From Profundibacter sp033851955 (GTDB taxonomy: Bacteria; Pseudomonadota; Alphaproteobacteria; Rhodobacterales; Rhodobacteraceae), in assembly GCA_033851955.1 (NCBI GenBank), contig JAWSVK010000001.1, positions 186,001 to 250,000 of the forward strand: DNA of 64,000 bases, read 5' to 3'. This document shows, piece by piece, positions 1 to 7,505 of this stretch. The notes beneath the pieces are model-generated. The model did not search any database and had not been told where the DNA came from. It saw nothing but the letters and a program-made list of their open reading frames with translations. A program made the translations under genes and the position numbers. The first letter of the stretch is position 1; every line of letters begins with the position of its first letter.

Positions 1-1
1 C

Positions 2-64
2 GCCAAGAAACCCAAACGCGCCTATACCTTACTGGTCAAGGCGCTTGAATCACCAACCCCCTAA
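2..64 (+). CDS. C-terminal end of an unidentified gene (partial)
   Basis: Frame 2 is open from the left edge to a TAA at 62-64 and encodes the last 20 residues, AKKPKRAYTLLVKALESPTP. It ends 23 bases before the next start codon, so it may share a transcript with the thiolase gene that follows. Too little is present to name the protein. Confidence 0.45.
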   Translation, partial: AKKPKRAYTLLVKALESPTP

Positions 65-87
65 CCTTTCAGACTGGAAAATCCCCC

Positions 88-969
88 ATGGCAGATATTG
101 ATGACATCAAAGACGGCAAAGATTTTGGCCTCGACACGCCCCAAGACAAACAAGGCTTTTTCTTAAAGGGGGCCGCGAATTATGATTGGGGCATCAAGAA
201 CCGGATGAGCCGGATTTTCAATCCGGTGTCGGGACGCACCGTGATGTTGGCCTTTGATCATGGCTACTTTCAGGGGCCAACAAAGGGGTTGGAGCGGATT
301 GATCTGAACATTCTACCGCTGGCAGAACATGCAGATGTGTTGATGTGCACCCGTGGGATTTTACGCTCGGTGATCCCGCCAACCGTGACCAAACCGATTG
401 TGATGCGAGCCTCGGCGGGCAACTCGATTCTGTCAGAAATGTCGAATGAGACCATTGGCGTCGATATTGACGACGCGGTGCGCATGGGCGTCGCGGCGAT
501 GGCGGCGCAGGTCTATATCGGGGCCGAATATGAGCATAAATCTATCACCAACGTCATCAAACTGATCGACAGCGGTATGAAGGTTGGCATTCCAACATTG
601 GCCGTCACTGGTGTTGGCAAAGAAATGACGCGGGATGCGCGTTATTTTGGGCTGGCCACACGCATTGCTGCCGAAATCGGCTCGCATTACGTCAAAAGCT
701 ATTTCATCGAAGAAGGGTTTGAGAAGGTTGTGGCGGGTTGCCCCGTGCCGATCGTGATTGCAGGTGGCAAGAAATTGCCTGAATTGGAAGCACTGGATAT
801 GGCGTTTCGGGCTGTGGACCAAGGGGCTGCGGGCGTCGATATGGGGCGCAACATTTTCCAGTCCGATGCGCCGATTGCAATGATCAAAGCGGTTTCAAAA
901 GTGGTGCATGAATTGATGCCAGCAAACCAAGCTTACGAAATGTATAATGATTTGAAATCAGAGGGATAG
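88..969 (+). CDS. lsrF: LsrF-type 3-hydroxy-5-phosphonooxypentane-2,4-dione thiolase (class I aldolase fold)
   Basis: The 293-residue product matches LsrF in length and in motifs along its whole length. In the Lsr pathway LsrF transfers an acetyl group from 3-hydroxy-5-phosphonooxypentane-2,4-dione to CoA, the last step of phospho-AI-2 breakdown. Seen here are Asp57-His58 in AFDHGY and Lys203 in YVKSY, the position of the Schiff-base lysine of E. coli LsrF, plus a C-terminal phosphate-binding stretch (AAGVDMGRNIF). No lsrA, lsrB, lsrC, lsrD, lsrG, lsrK or lsrR lies nearby, so the true substrate may be another phosphorylated dione or ketose. The family is close to class I fructose-bisphosphate aldolases, which is the main alternative. 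A terminator follows directly. Confidence 0.85.
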   Translation: MADIDDIKDGKDFGLDTPQDKQGFFLKGAANYDWGIKNRMSRIFNPVSGRTVMLAFDHGYFQGPTKGLERIDLNILPLAEHADVLMCTRGILRSVIPPTVTKPIVMRASAGNSILSEMSNETIGVDIDDAVRMGVAAMAAQVYIGAEYEHKSITNVIKLIDSGMKVGIPTLAVTGVGKEMTRDARYFGLATRIAAEIGSHYVKSYFIEEGFEKVVAGCPVPIVIAGGKKLPELEALDMAFRAVDQGAAGVDMGRNIFQSDAPIAMIKAVSKVVHELMPANQAYEMYNDLKSEG

Positions 970-993
970 AGTTACCAACTGTTGTATTTTTGT

Positions 994-1020
994 GGGCGGC
1001 TCTTTGGGGTCGCCCTTTTT
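994..1020 (+). terminator. Rho-independent terminator after lsrF
   Basis: GGGCGG (994-999) pairs with TCGCCC (1010-1015), with one G-U pair, and is followed by TTTTT at 1016-1020. It begins 25 bases after the lsrF stop codon and points the same way. Confidence 0.75.
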
Positions 1021-1150
1021 CTTGCTCAGGGCTAGTTATTGCGCTTTCCAATTACCTTGAGTTGAGGATATATAGCAAGTTGACGTTAGGTCAAAAGCAT
1101 TCCCCATTTCATTGGGCGATGTTCTAGCCTTAGATGAACTTGGTCGTTCT

Positions 1151-1167
1151 AACCTAAAGTTTAGGTT
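1151..1167. promoter_or_regulatory. 17-bp perfect palindrome, candidate operator
   Basis: AACCTAAA-G-TTTAGGTT is a perfect 8+1+8 inverted repeat about 100 bases upstream of the small unknown gene. It has no U-tract, so it looks more like a protein-binding site than a terminator. It differs from the CueR operator at 2032-2062 apart from a shared AACCT-like core. The binding protein is unknown. Confidence 0.4.
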
Positions 1168-1260
1168 TTGAAAGAATATAGATTTGCTTTGTGAAAGCAC
1201 CACGACTAGATCGAGTAAACGCGTTTTTCAGTTTTATTGAACCACAACCATTCCGGAGGG

Positions 1261-1632
1261 ATGCTGAAGTTGTCTTTTTTCCATCCCAATTTGACCATCC
1301 TTGTTGTTGGCAATACAGATCAATTCCTGTCGGCCAAGCCCAAATTGCCAGCCTGCAGCGACACGCTATTTTGCGTCATCGGTGATTTGACACCTGCGTT
1401 TTTAGAAAAGCACAAACCAAATGTGGTTTTGTCACCTCTTGTGACCTCGCAGCATGACATCCTTGAATTGGCGATCGTACTGGACCGGTTGAATTTTGAG
1501 GGGCAATTCAGGGTTCTCGTCGCCCCCTTGCCCAATCCAGAGGTCATTTTGAGCGAAGTCCGGTTTGAATGTCCGGCGTTGGATTTTGATTTGATCACAG
1601 TTCAAACCGATCCTGATCTGAAAAGCGTCTAA
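1261..1632 (+). CDS. Hypothetical protein, about 120 residues
   Basis: I do not recognise the family. The product has alternating short hydrophobic strands (LTILVVGN, TLFCVIGD, NVVLSPLV, FRVLVAPL) suggesting a small alpha/beta fold, somewhat like a receiver domain but without its acidic phosphorylation residues. The start is uncertain. A strong GGAGGG sits directly against the ATG at 1261, which is too close, but 9 bases from an in-frame TTG at 1270; a TTG at 1237 is a third choice. The stop codon overlaps that of the convergent cueR gene. The 17-bp palindrome at 1151-1167 lies upstream. Confidence 0.6.
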   Translation: MLKLSFFHPNLTILVVGNTDQFLSAKPKLPACSDTLFCVIGDLTPAFLEKHKPNVVLSPLVTSQHDILELAIVLDRLNFEGQFRVLVAPLPNPEVILSEVRFECPALDFDLITVQTDPDLKSV

Positions 1633-2024
1633 CTCTCACCTGCCGAAAAACTGTTCAATATCGGACAATCAGGCCGGTTGTCACCACGGCATTCTTTGGC
1701 GACACGGGCCAATTCATCGCGCAAGGTGTTCAATTCATTCAGCTTGTGATCAATCTGCTCTAAGCGTTTAAGCGCCATAGCTTTAACGTCGCGGCTGCTG
1801 CGGGATTGGTCCTGATAGAGGCTCAGCAATTCACGGCAATCCGTGATCGAAAAATCAAAAGCACGTGCACGGCGGATAAAATTCAGTTTGCTGATTTCTG
1901 CAGCGCCATAGATCCGGTATCCGGCGTCAGAGCGCCCCATGGGGTCGACCAATCCAATGTCCGCATAATAGCGCACGGTTTTCACCGGTAGACCTGATTC
2001 TGTGGCTGCTTGTCCAACGTTCAT
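1629..2024 (-). CDS. cueR: CueR, copper(I)-responsive MerR-family regulator
   Basis: This 131-residue MerR-family activator has an N-terminal winged helix-turn-helix (residues 1-70), a dimerisation helix (about 75-108) and a metal loop with Cys112 and Cys120 spaced C-X7-C. Ser77 is at the position that in E. coli CueR selects for monovalent ions. These residues match the known Cu(I)/Ag(I) sensor numbering, so the call is strong. CueR proteins twist the DNA of a long-spacer promoter to activate copper exporters. Here no copA, cueO or copper chaperone lies beside it, and the only visible operator is in front of cueR itself. The gene converges on the small unknown gene and their stop codons overlap. 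Confidence 0.9.
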   Translation of the reverse strand: MNVGQAATESGLPVKTVRYYADIGLVDPMGRSDAGYRIYGAAEISKLNFIRRARAFDFSITDCRELLSLYQDQSRSSRDVKAMALKRLEQIDHKLNELNTLRDELARVAKECRGDNRPDCPILNSFSAGES

Positions 2025-2031
2025 GGCATGT

Positions 2032-2062
2032 CCCTAACCTTCCAATAACAGGAAGGTTAGGG
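2032..2062 (-). promoter_or_regulatory. CueR operator in front of cueR
   Basis: CCCTAACCTTCC (2032-2043) and GGAAGGTTAGGG (2051-2062) form a perfect 12-bp inverted repeat around a 7-base spacer. The core ACCTTCC-N7-GGAAGGT is the classic CueR/MerR dyad. The arm nearest the gene ends only 7 bases before the cueR start and also supplies the AGGG ribosome-binding sequence, so the regulator probably controls its own gene. Confidence 0.8.
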
Positions 2063-2094
2063 GTATTTCAAAGCAGGTTCAACCCCGCTTGCAA

Positions 2095-3408
2095 TCACGT
2101 TTCAGGGATCAACCCACGCGGGCTAAAGCGCAGAACCAAAAGTAGGATCAGCCCCATGGTCAGCAAGCGCATATGCGCCACACTGTCCAACAGATGCGCC
2201 TTCAACCAAAATCCATCCGCCATTGGCGAGGTGATCGCTTGCATCAAAAGCGCGCCCATCGGCTCCACTTCGACCCAGAGGAACCATATCAGGAACCCGC
2301 CCAAAACCGCGCCCCAATTGTTGCCGGACCCGCCGACAATCACCATCACCCAAACCAAAAAGGTGTAGCGCAGCGGTTGGTATGAACTGGGGATCAACTG
2401 ACCGTCCAATGTCGCCATCATCGCGCCTGCAATGCCACACACGGCGGAGCCTAGAATAAAGATTTGCAGGTGGCGCGCGGTGACGTCTTTGCCCATGGCT
2501 TCGGCCGCGGTCTCATTGTCACGGATCGCACGCATCATCCTGCCCCAAGGCGAATTCAACGCTTTTTGTGACAGCCAAAGAATGATCAGCAACACAACTG
2601 TGAACAGCAGTGAATAGCCCAATTTCACGTAGATCGTGGAGGCCATCACGGGGTCCAGCCCCAATGACGATGCTGTTTCCACAAAGCTTGCGCTGTTTTG
2701 TAGATCTATCTCTTTTGGCACCACGGGCGCTGGACGCGGGATGCTGTTGACGTTTTTCACGCCGCGCGACAACCAGTCCTCGTTCTTCATCACAGCGACG
2801 ATGATTTCGGCAATGCCCAATGTCGCAATCGCCAGATAATCCGAGCGCAAACCAAGGGCGGTTTTGCCGATGATCCACGCAGCACCTGCGGCCAACACGC
2901 CGCCAACGGGCCATGCCACGATCACAGGCAACCCAAGCCCGCCAAGGTAACCTGTCGCGGCAGGATTGACGGCTTCAACCGCCTCGACCGCTGGATCAAG
3001 AACCCAGCGATAGACGAAGAAACCAACGATCAACAGCGCCAATGTGGCGATACCACGTGCCCCTCCGGCTTTCATTTTGGCTCGCATAACAATGGTGCCA
3101 ACAATGGTGGCAGCCCCTAGGATCAGCGCCAAGAAAATACGCAAACCACCGGCGTTGATGGCGTCCGTTGTTGGCGGCATCGAAATCAGCACCGTGGCCA
3201 AACCACCCAGCGCGACAAAGCCCATGACGCCAATGTTAAACAGGCCAGCAAAACCCCATTGCAGGTTCACACCCAGTGACATGATAGCCGAAATCAGCCC
3301 CATATTCAGGATGATGAGTGCGCTGTTAGGGCTTTGATAAATGCCCACCATAATGATCAGAAACCCGACAAGGGCGAACAGACCGACGTTTTTCCAATTC
3401 ACAGTCAT
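2095..3408 (-). CDS. livM: Branched-chain amino acid ABC transporter permease LivM
   Basis: This is the last gene of a five-gene HAAT transporter operon. The 437-residue integral membrane protein has about ten hydrophobic segments. It carries the LivM hallmarks NLQWGFAGLFNIG near residue 50 and GGSGNNWGAVLGG near 350. It is longer than E. coli LivM core proteins because of extra helices around residues 90-180. Its start overlaps the end of livH by 4 bases, implying translational coupling. With LivH it forms the membrane channel. Substrate cannot be read from the permease; branched-chain amino acids, or an amide or other amino acid, are possible. Confidence 0.88.
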   Translation of the reverse strand: MTVNWKNVGLFALVGFLIIMVGIYQSPNSALIILNMGLISAIMSLGVNLQWGFAGLFNIGVMGFVALGGLATVLISMPPTTDAINAGGLRIFLALILGAATIVGTIVMRAKMKAGGARGIATLALLIVGFFVYRWVLDPAVEAVEAVNPAATGYLGGLGLPVIVAWPVGGVLAAGAAWIIGKTALGLRSDYLAIATLGIAEIIVAVMKNEDWLSRGVKNVNSIPRPAPVVPKEIDLQNSASFVETASSLGLDPVMASTIYVKLGYSLLFTVVLLIILWLSQKALNSPWGRMMRAIRDNETAAEAMGKDVTARHLQIFILGSAVCGIAGAMMATLDGQLIPSSYQPLRYTFLVWVMVIVGGSGNNWGAVLGGFLIWFLWVEVEPMGALLMQAITSPMADGFWLKAHLLDSVAHMRLLTMGLILLLVLRFSPRGLIPET

Positions 3409-4415
3409 AGCGATTTCCCCTTGAACAATCCGGTGGGTTTGAACAACAGCACGATGATCAAAATGGCAAAGCTGACCGCGTATTTATAGTCGGTCGACAG
3501 CAGTTGAACCAAGCCTGATGGATCCAAACTGTCCGGTGCGAGATACGTCAGCACTTTTTTCCACGCATAGGTGATGGTGACTTCTGAAAACGCAATCACA
3601 AAGCCGCCCGCAATCGCGCCGATCGGGTTGCCCAATCCGCCGACGATGGCAGAGGCAAAGATCGGCAACAGCAGTTGGAAATAGGTGAAGGGTTTGAACG
3701 ATTTATCCAGCCCGTACAGCACGCCCGCAATTGTGGTCAGCGCGGCGATGATCAGCCAAACATACATCACGACCCGCTCAGGGTTGATGCCCGACAGCAG
3801 CGCCAGATCCTCGTTGTCAGAAAACGCCCGCATCGATTTTCCGGTGCGGGTTTTGTTCAAGAACCAGAACAACGCGGCCACCACGATGATGGCGGTGACG
3901 ATGGTGATGCCTTGGGATGTTTTGAACGCCAACCCCTCATTCAGGCCCGACCATTCCTTGAAATCACGCGCCTTGATGATGAACCGCGCGCCATCGCCAA
4001 AGCGTTGATCGCCTGGCCCAATGATGAAGCGGACCAGCCCGTTCATGATGAACATCACGCCCATTGAGACGATCACCAAGATCACGGGGGCGGCTTTTTG
4101 TTTTCGGTAGAACTTGTAAACGATGCGGTCGGTGAACAGCAGCAACGCGGCTGTGGCGGCAATGCCGAACGGCAGCGCCAGCAACGCCGTTGGCAGCGGG
4201 CTGATTGAAATGCCCCAGCTTTGGAACAACCATGTGAACAAGATCGTCACCATCGCGCCAAAGGCCATGGTGTCACCGTGGGCAAAGTTGGAAAAGCGCA
4301 GGATGCCGTAGATCAACGTCACCCCCAGCGCGCCAAGCGCCAGCTGGCTGCCATAAGCAATCGCGGGGATCAGAACGTAATTTGAAAGGGCCACAAAGGC
4401 GTTTAGGAATTCCAT
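3405..4415 (-). CDS. livH: Branched-chain amino acid ABC transporter permease LivH
   Basis: The 336-residue membrane protein is the second permease of the operon. It shows the LivH motifs LGALGVTLIYGILRFSNFAHGD near the N-terminus and SAIVGGLGNPIGAIAGG near residue 260, the latter being the coupling region that contacts the ATPases. About eight transmembrane segments are visible. It starts 2 bases after livF ends and overlaps livM, so the whole cluster reads as one mRNA. It pairs with LivM to form the inner-membrane channel. Confidence 0.88.
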   Translation of the reverse strand: MEFLNAFVALSNYVLIPAIAYGSQLALGALGVTLIYGILRFSNFAHGDTMAFGAMVTILFTWLFQSWGISISPLPTALLALPFGIAATAALLLFTDRIVYKFYRKQKAAPVILVIVSMGVMFIMNGLVRFIIGPGDQRFGDGARFIIKARDFKEWSGLNEGLAFKTSQGITIVTAIIVVAALFWFLNKTRTGKSMRAFSDNEDLALLSGINPERVVMYVWLIIAALTTIAGVLYGLDKSFKPFTYFQLLLPIFASAIVGGLGNPIGAIAGGFVIAFSEVTITYAWKKVLTYLAPDSLDPSGLVQLLSTDYKYAVSFAILIIVLLFKPTGLFKGKSL

Positions 4416-4417
4416 TG

Positions 4418-5131
4418 TTATCCTCCCAGAAAGCTGCGGCGGACTTGGGGGTCAGCAAGCAGCGCAGCCCCCGTGTCAGTAAACCGGTTGGCGCCTTGCA
4501 CCAGAACATAACCCTTGTCGGCGATTTCCAGCGCTTGGCGAGCGTTTTGCTCGACCATCAGGATCGAAATGCCGGTGCGGGCGACCTCGATGATGCGGTC
4601 AAACAGCTCGTCCATCACGATGGGCGAAACACCTGCCGTTGGCTCGTCCAACATCAACACCTTGGGATGGGTCATTAAGGCGCGGCCCACGGCCACCTGT
4701 TGACGTTGACCACCTGACAGCTCACCCGCTGCCTGAGAGCGTTTATCACGCAGGATCGGGAACAGCTCGTAAACCTGCTCAATGGTTTGTTTGATGTCGT
4801 CACGGCGCAGGAACGCGCCCATTTCAAGGTTTTCCTCAACAGACATCGAGGTGAACACATTGTTGGTTTGCGGAACGAAGCCCATGCCCTTGGCAACGCG
4901 GTCTTGCGGGCTAAGGGCTGTGATGTCTTCGCCGTCCAGCAACACATGGCCCCCGTTCAGGTTCAACATGCCAAACACGGCCTTCATCGCGGTTGATTTG
5001 CCAGCCCCGTTTGGTCCAACAATCACGGCGATTTCGCCCTTGTCGACTGCGATGGTGCAGTCGTGCAGGATGTCAGGGCCTTTGCCGTAGCCCCCTGTCA
5101 TGGAGTCGCCAATTAGGAATGGATCACTCAT
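4418..5131 (-). CDS. livF: Branched-chain amino acid ABC transporter ATP-binding protein LivF
   Basis: The 237-residue ABC ATPase has Walker A GPNGAGKST, a Q-loop in FVPQTNNVF, signature LSGGQRQQVAVGRAL, Walker B VLMLDEPTAGVSP and a shortened H-loop region (ILMVEQNARQAL) with Q in place of H. That VEQN form is typical of LivF proteins. It partners LivG to power uptake. Its start overlaps the end of livG by 4 bases and it is followed 2 bases later by livH. Confidence 0.9.
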   Translation of the reverse strand: MSDPFLIGDSMTGGYGKGPDILHDCTIAVDKGEIAVIVGPNGAGKSTAMKAVFGMLNLNGGHVLLDGEDITALSPQDRVAKGMGFVPQTNNVFTSMSVEENLEMGAFLRRDDIKQTIEQVYELFPILRDKRSQAAGELSGGQRQQVAVGRALMTHPKVLMLDEPTAGVSPIVMDELFDRIIEVARTGISILMVEQNARQALEIADKGYVLVQGANRFTDTGAALLADPQVRRSFLGG

Positions 5132-5916
5132 ACCCTGCCCTCCGCTTTGACTTTGTTTTTCAATCCGGTGCCGAGATATGCCTCGATCACTTGTTCATTG
5201 GCTTTGATCTCGTCCAAGGTGCCCTCGGCCAATACTTTGCCCTCGGCCATACAGATCACCGGGTCGCAAATGCGGCCGATGAATTCCATGTCGTGCTCAA
5301 TGACCACAAAGGTGTAGCCGCGCTCTTGGTTCAGACGCACAATCGCATCGCCAATGGTGCGCAGCAGGGTGCGGTTCACGCCAGCGCCGACCTCGTCCAA
5401 AAAGACGATTTTGGCATCCACCATCATGGTGCGGCCCAGTTCCAACAGCTTTTTCTGACCGCCGGACAGATTGCCTGCCTTTTCGTCCTTTAGATGGTCA
5501 ATGGTCAGGAATTCCAAAACCTCGTCGGCCTTCTTCTGCAGCGCGGCCTCCTCGGTGGCGATGCGCGCCCGTGCGAACCATGCATTCATCAGGGTTTCGC
5601 CCGATTGCGCGCCGGGCACCATCATCAGGTTTTCACGCACCGTCATAGAGGCAAATTCATGCGCGATTTGAAAGGTGCGCAGCAGGCCTTTGTGGAACAA
5701 TTCATGCGGCGGAAGACCTGTTATGTCCTCGCCCAGCATGGTCACGGATCCAGCGCTTGGCTTAAGAACACCCGCTATCACGTTGAAAAGAGTGGTTTTA
5801 CCCGCGCCATTAGGTCCAATCAATCCGGTGATTGACCCCTCGGCAATTTGCATAGTGGCCCCGTCGACAGCCGTAAAGCCGCCAAACTTTTTGACCACGC
5901 CATCAATGACGATCAT
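5128..5916 (-). CDS. livG: Branched-chain amino acid ABC transporter ATP-binding protein LivG
   Basis: The 262-residue ATPase carries Walker A GPNGAGKTT, signature LSGGQKKLLELGRTMM and Walker B IVFLDEVGAGVNR, with the switch histidine in VVIEHDMEFIG. The C-terminal stretch with EAYLG is characteristic of LivG. Walker B has EVGAGV where most relatives have EPMAGV, a modest variation. It follows the binding-protein gene after a gap of 139 bases that holds a strong hairpin, so ATPase and permease expression is probably kept below that of the binding protein. Confidence 0.88.
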   Translation of the reverse strand: MIVIDGVVKKFGGFTAVDGATMQIAEGSITGLIGPNGAGKTTLFNVIAGVLKPSAGSVTMLGEDITGLPPHELFHKGLLRTFQIAHEFASMTVRENLMMVPGAQSGETLMNAWFARARIATEEAALQKKADEVLEFLTIDHLKDEKAGNLSGGQKKLLELGRTMMVDAKIVFLDEVGAGVNRTLLRTIGDAIVRLNQERGYTFVVIEHDMEFIGRICDPVICMAEGKVLAEGTLDEIKANEQVIEAYLGTGLKNKVKAEGRV

Positions 5917-6003
5917 TTATATTCCCCCTGCACAGACCTTATACGATCTTGTGGCCTTCTTATTCATCAGAGCGATGCTGTTGCGCAAAGCCCCCTGTGC
6001 AAA

Positions 6004-6032
6004 AGCAGCCCGAAATTTACATTCGGGCTGCT
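6004..6032 (-). terminator. Intercistronic terminator or processing hairpin after livJ
   Basis: AGCAGCCCGAA and TTCGGGCTGCT form a perfect 11-bp stem with a 7-base loop; on the minus strand TTTT follows immediately. It lies 24 bases past the binding-protein stop codon and before livG. Such partial terminators usually give more binding protein than channel protein. Confidence 0.8.
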
Positions 6033-6055
6033 CTCTTACTATCAATCAATCGCGT

Positions 6056-7252
6056 TTAGCGGAACTTCACAGTGGTGTTGTCGCCGTCTGTGACTTCGAT
6101 TTCACGGTAGCTGCCAGCACTTTCGCCAGGCCCAATCAATTCAACCGAAGACGCACCAACATAGTCGACGTCGCCGCCGTCTGCGATGATTTTCAGCGCC
6201 TTAGCCAATTCGCCTGGGTAGATCAATTCACCCGGTGCGTTGGCAACGTCCAAGATTTTGCCGTTGTAGTCAGCCGCATCTGAGGAACCAGCTGCTTGCA
6301 TGGCCAGCAAGAACAAGGCCGCCGCGTCATAGCTTTCTGGCGAATATGGCGATGTGGCGTCAAAGCCCGCCGCGGTTGCCAATGCGGAAAGCTTCTCAAT
6401 GCCTTCGCCGCCAGCGCCCGCAATTTGACCGAACGAGCCGTTCAGCGCGTCGCCAACATTGGCCGGCAGCGAGTCACCGATCATGCCGCCTGGCAGACCG
6501 AATGTGTCAAACGCACCTGAATCAAGCGACGCATTGATGATGCCCAGACCGCCTTGGTCAAGGTAACCAGCAACCACCAGAATGTCGCCGCCAGCAGATG
6601 CCAATGCGCCAACTTCAGCAGAGTAATCGGCTTTGCCGTCTTCATGGGCCGCAACGATGGTCACTTCGCCACCAACAGCTTTGAACGAAGTTTCGATCGC
6701 GTCGGCCAGACCTTTACCATAGTCGTTGTTGGTATATGTCAGTGCGATCGACTTGATGCCGCGATCAACCAGAACGTCAGCCATAACTTGGCCTTCACGC
6801 GCATCGGACGGGGCTGTGCGGTAGAACAGACCGTTGTCTTCTACAGTCGACAGGCCCGGTGATGTCGCGGATGGTGAAATCATCACCATGCCGTTTGGCA
6901 TTGCAACATTGGCCAAAACGGCACCCGTTACGCCGGAACAGTCAGCACCAACAAGCGCCTTAATGCCATCGGATGTGATCATGCGTTCGGCAGCGGCCTG
7001 TGCCGCAGCGGAATCGATGCACGTTGAGTCAGCACGCACAGGCGTGACAGTTGCGCCACCCAGCAACAGACCAGAGTCTGTGACTTCTTTCATCGCCAAT
7101 TCTGCACCGGCAGCCATTGCTGGTGCCAGTGATTCAATTGGACCGGTAAACCCGACCAAAATGCCGATTTTAATTTCTTTGGAATGGCTGTCTGCAAATG
7201 CAGTGCCTGCCATCAGTGCCGTTGCGGCTGTCGCCAATAGTAGTTTTTTCAT
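6056..7252 (-). CDS. livJ: Periplasmic amino-acid-binding protein of the Liv-type transporter
   Basis: The 398-residue product begins with a clear signal peptide (MKKLLLATAATALMAGTAFA) cut before DSHSKEI. It then has a type I periplasmic-binding fold with motifs IKIGILVGFTGP, ADSTCIDSAAAQAAAERMI and MISPSATSPGLS. It captures the substrate in the periplasm for LivHM. The start at 7252 is preferred over an upstream in-frame codon because it gives the signal peptide and has AGGGAGA a few bases upstream. Two palindromes stand in front of the gene. Substrate is unproven: the family includes binders of branched-chain amino acids, amides and aromatic acids. Confidence 0.85.
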   Translation of the reverse strand: MKKLLLATAATALMAGTAFADSHSKEIKIGILVGFTGPIESLAPAMAAGAELAMKEVTDSGLLLGGATVTPVRADSTCIDSAAAQAAAERMITSDGIKALVGADCSGVTGAVLANVAMPNGMVMISPSATSPGLSTVEDNGLFYRTAPSDAREGQVMADVLVDRGIKSIALTYTNNDYGKGLADAIETSFKAVGGEVTIVAAHEDGKADYSAEVGALASAGGDILVVAGYLDQGGLGIINASLDSGAFDTFGLPGGMIGDSLPANVGDALNGSFGQIAGAGGEGIEKLSALATAAGFDATSPYSPESYDAAALFLLAMQAAGSSDAADYNGKILDVANAPGELIYPGELAKALKIIADGGDVDYVGASSVELIGPGESAGSYREIEVTDGDNTTVKFR

Positions 7253-7268
7253 TGTCTTCTCCCTATTT

Positions 7269-7306
7269 AGACATTTGTCTGGCAAGGAGCCTAAGCAGAG
7301 TCTGCT
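7269..7306 (-). promoter_or_regulatory. Two adjacent palindromes upstream of livJ
   Basis: AGACA-TT-TGTCT (7269-7280) and AGCAGA-G-TCTGCT (7294-7306) are two perfect inverted repeats 17 to 54 bases upstream of the start codon, with centres about 25 bases apart. Their position suits operator sites or a folded leader. The regulator is unknown; the divergent-side GlxA-type gene is a candidate only by proximity. Confidence 0.45.
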
Positions 7307-7505
7307 CAAAAGAAAAGCCTTTTAATAGGTGGATCGATTCTAAACGCTGCGGGTTAAAAACGTGTATTTACACTGCTTTACCAGTATTTTGGCCAATTTT
7401 GGCACCGCCTGTCGTCACCTAAAGTTTTGACACCACACCATCAAGTTGCGTAGACCCATCGCACATCTCCTTAACGACCGGGCAACGGAGCCGCGCTGAC
7501 CACTC

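Noticed and set aside
1191..1385. Alternative frame overlapping the small unknown gene
   Set aside because: The frame in the +1237/1261 register is longer, reaches the cueR junction and has regular hydrophobic strands, while this one has no start signal and a composition unlike a folded protein.
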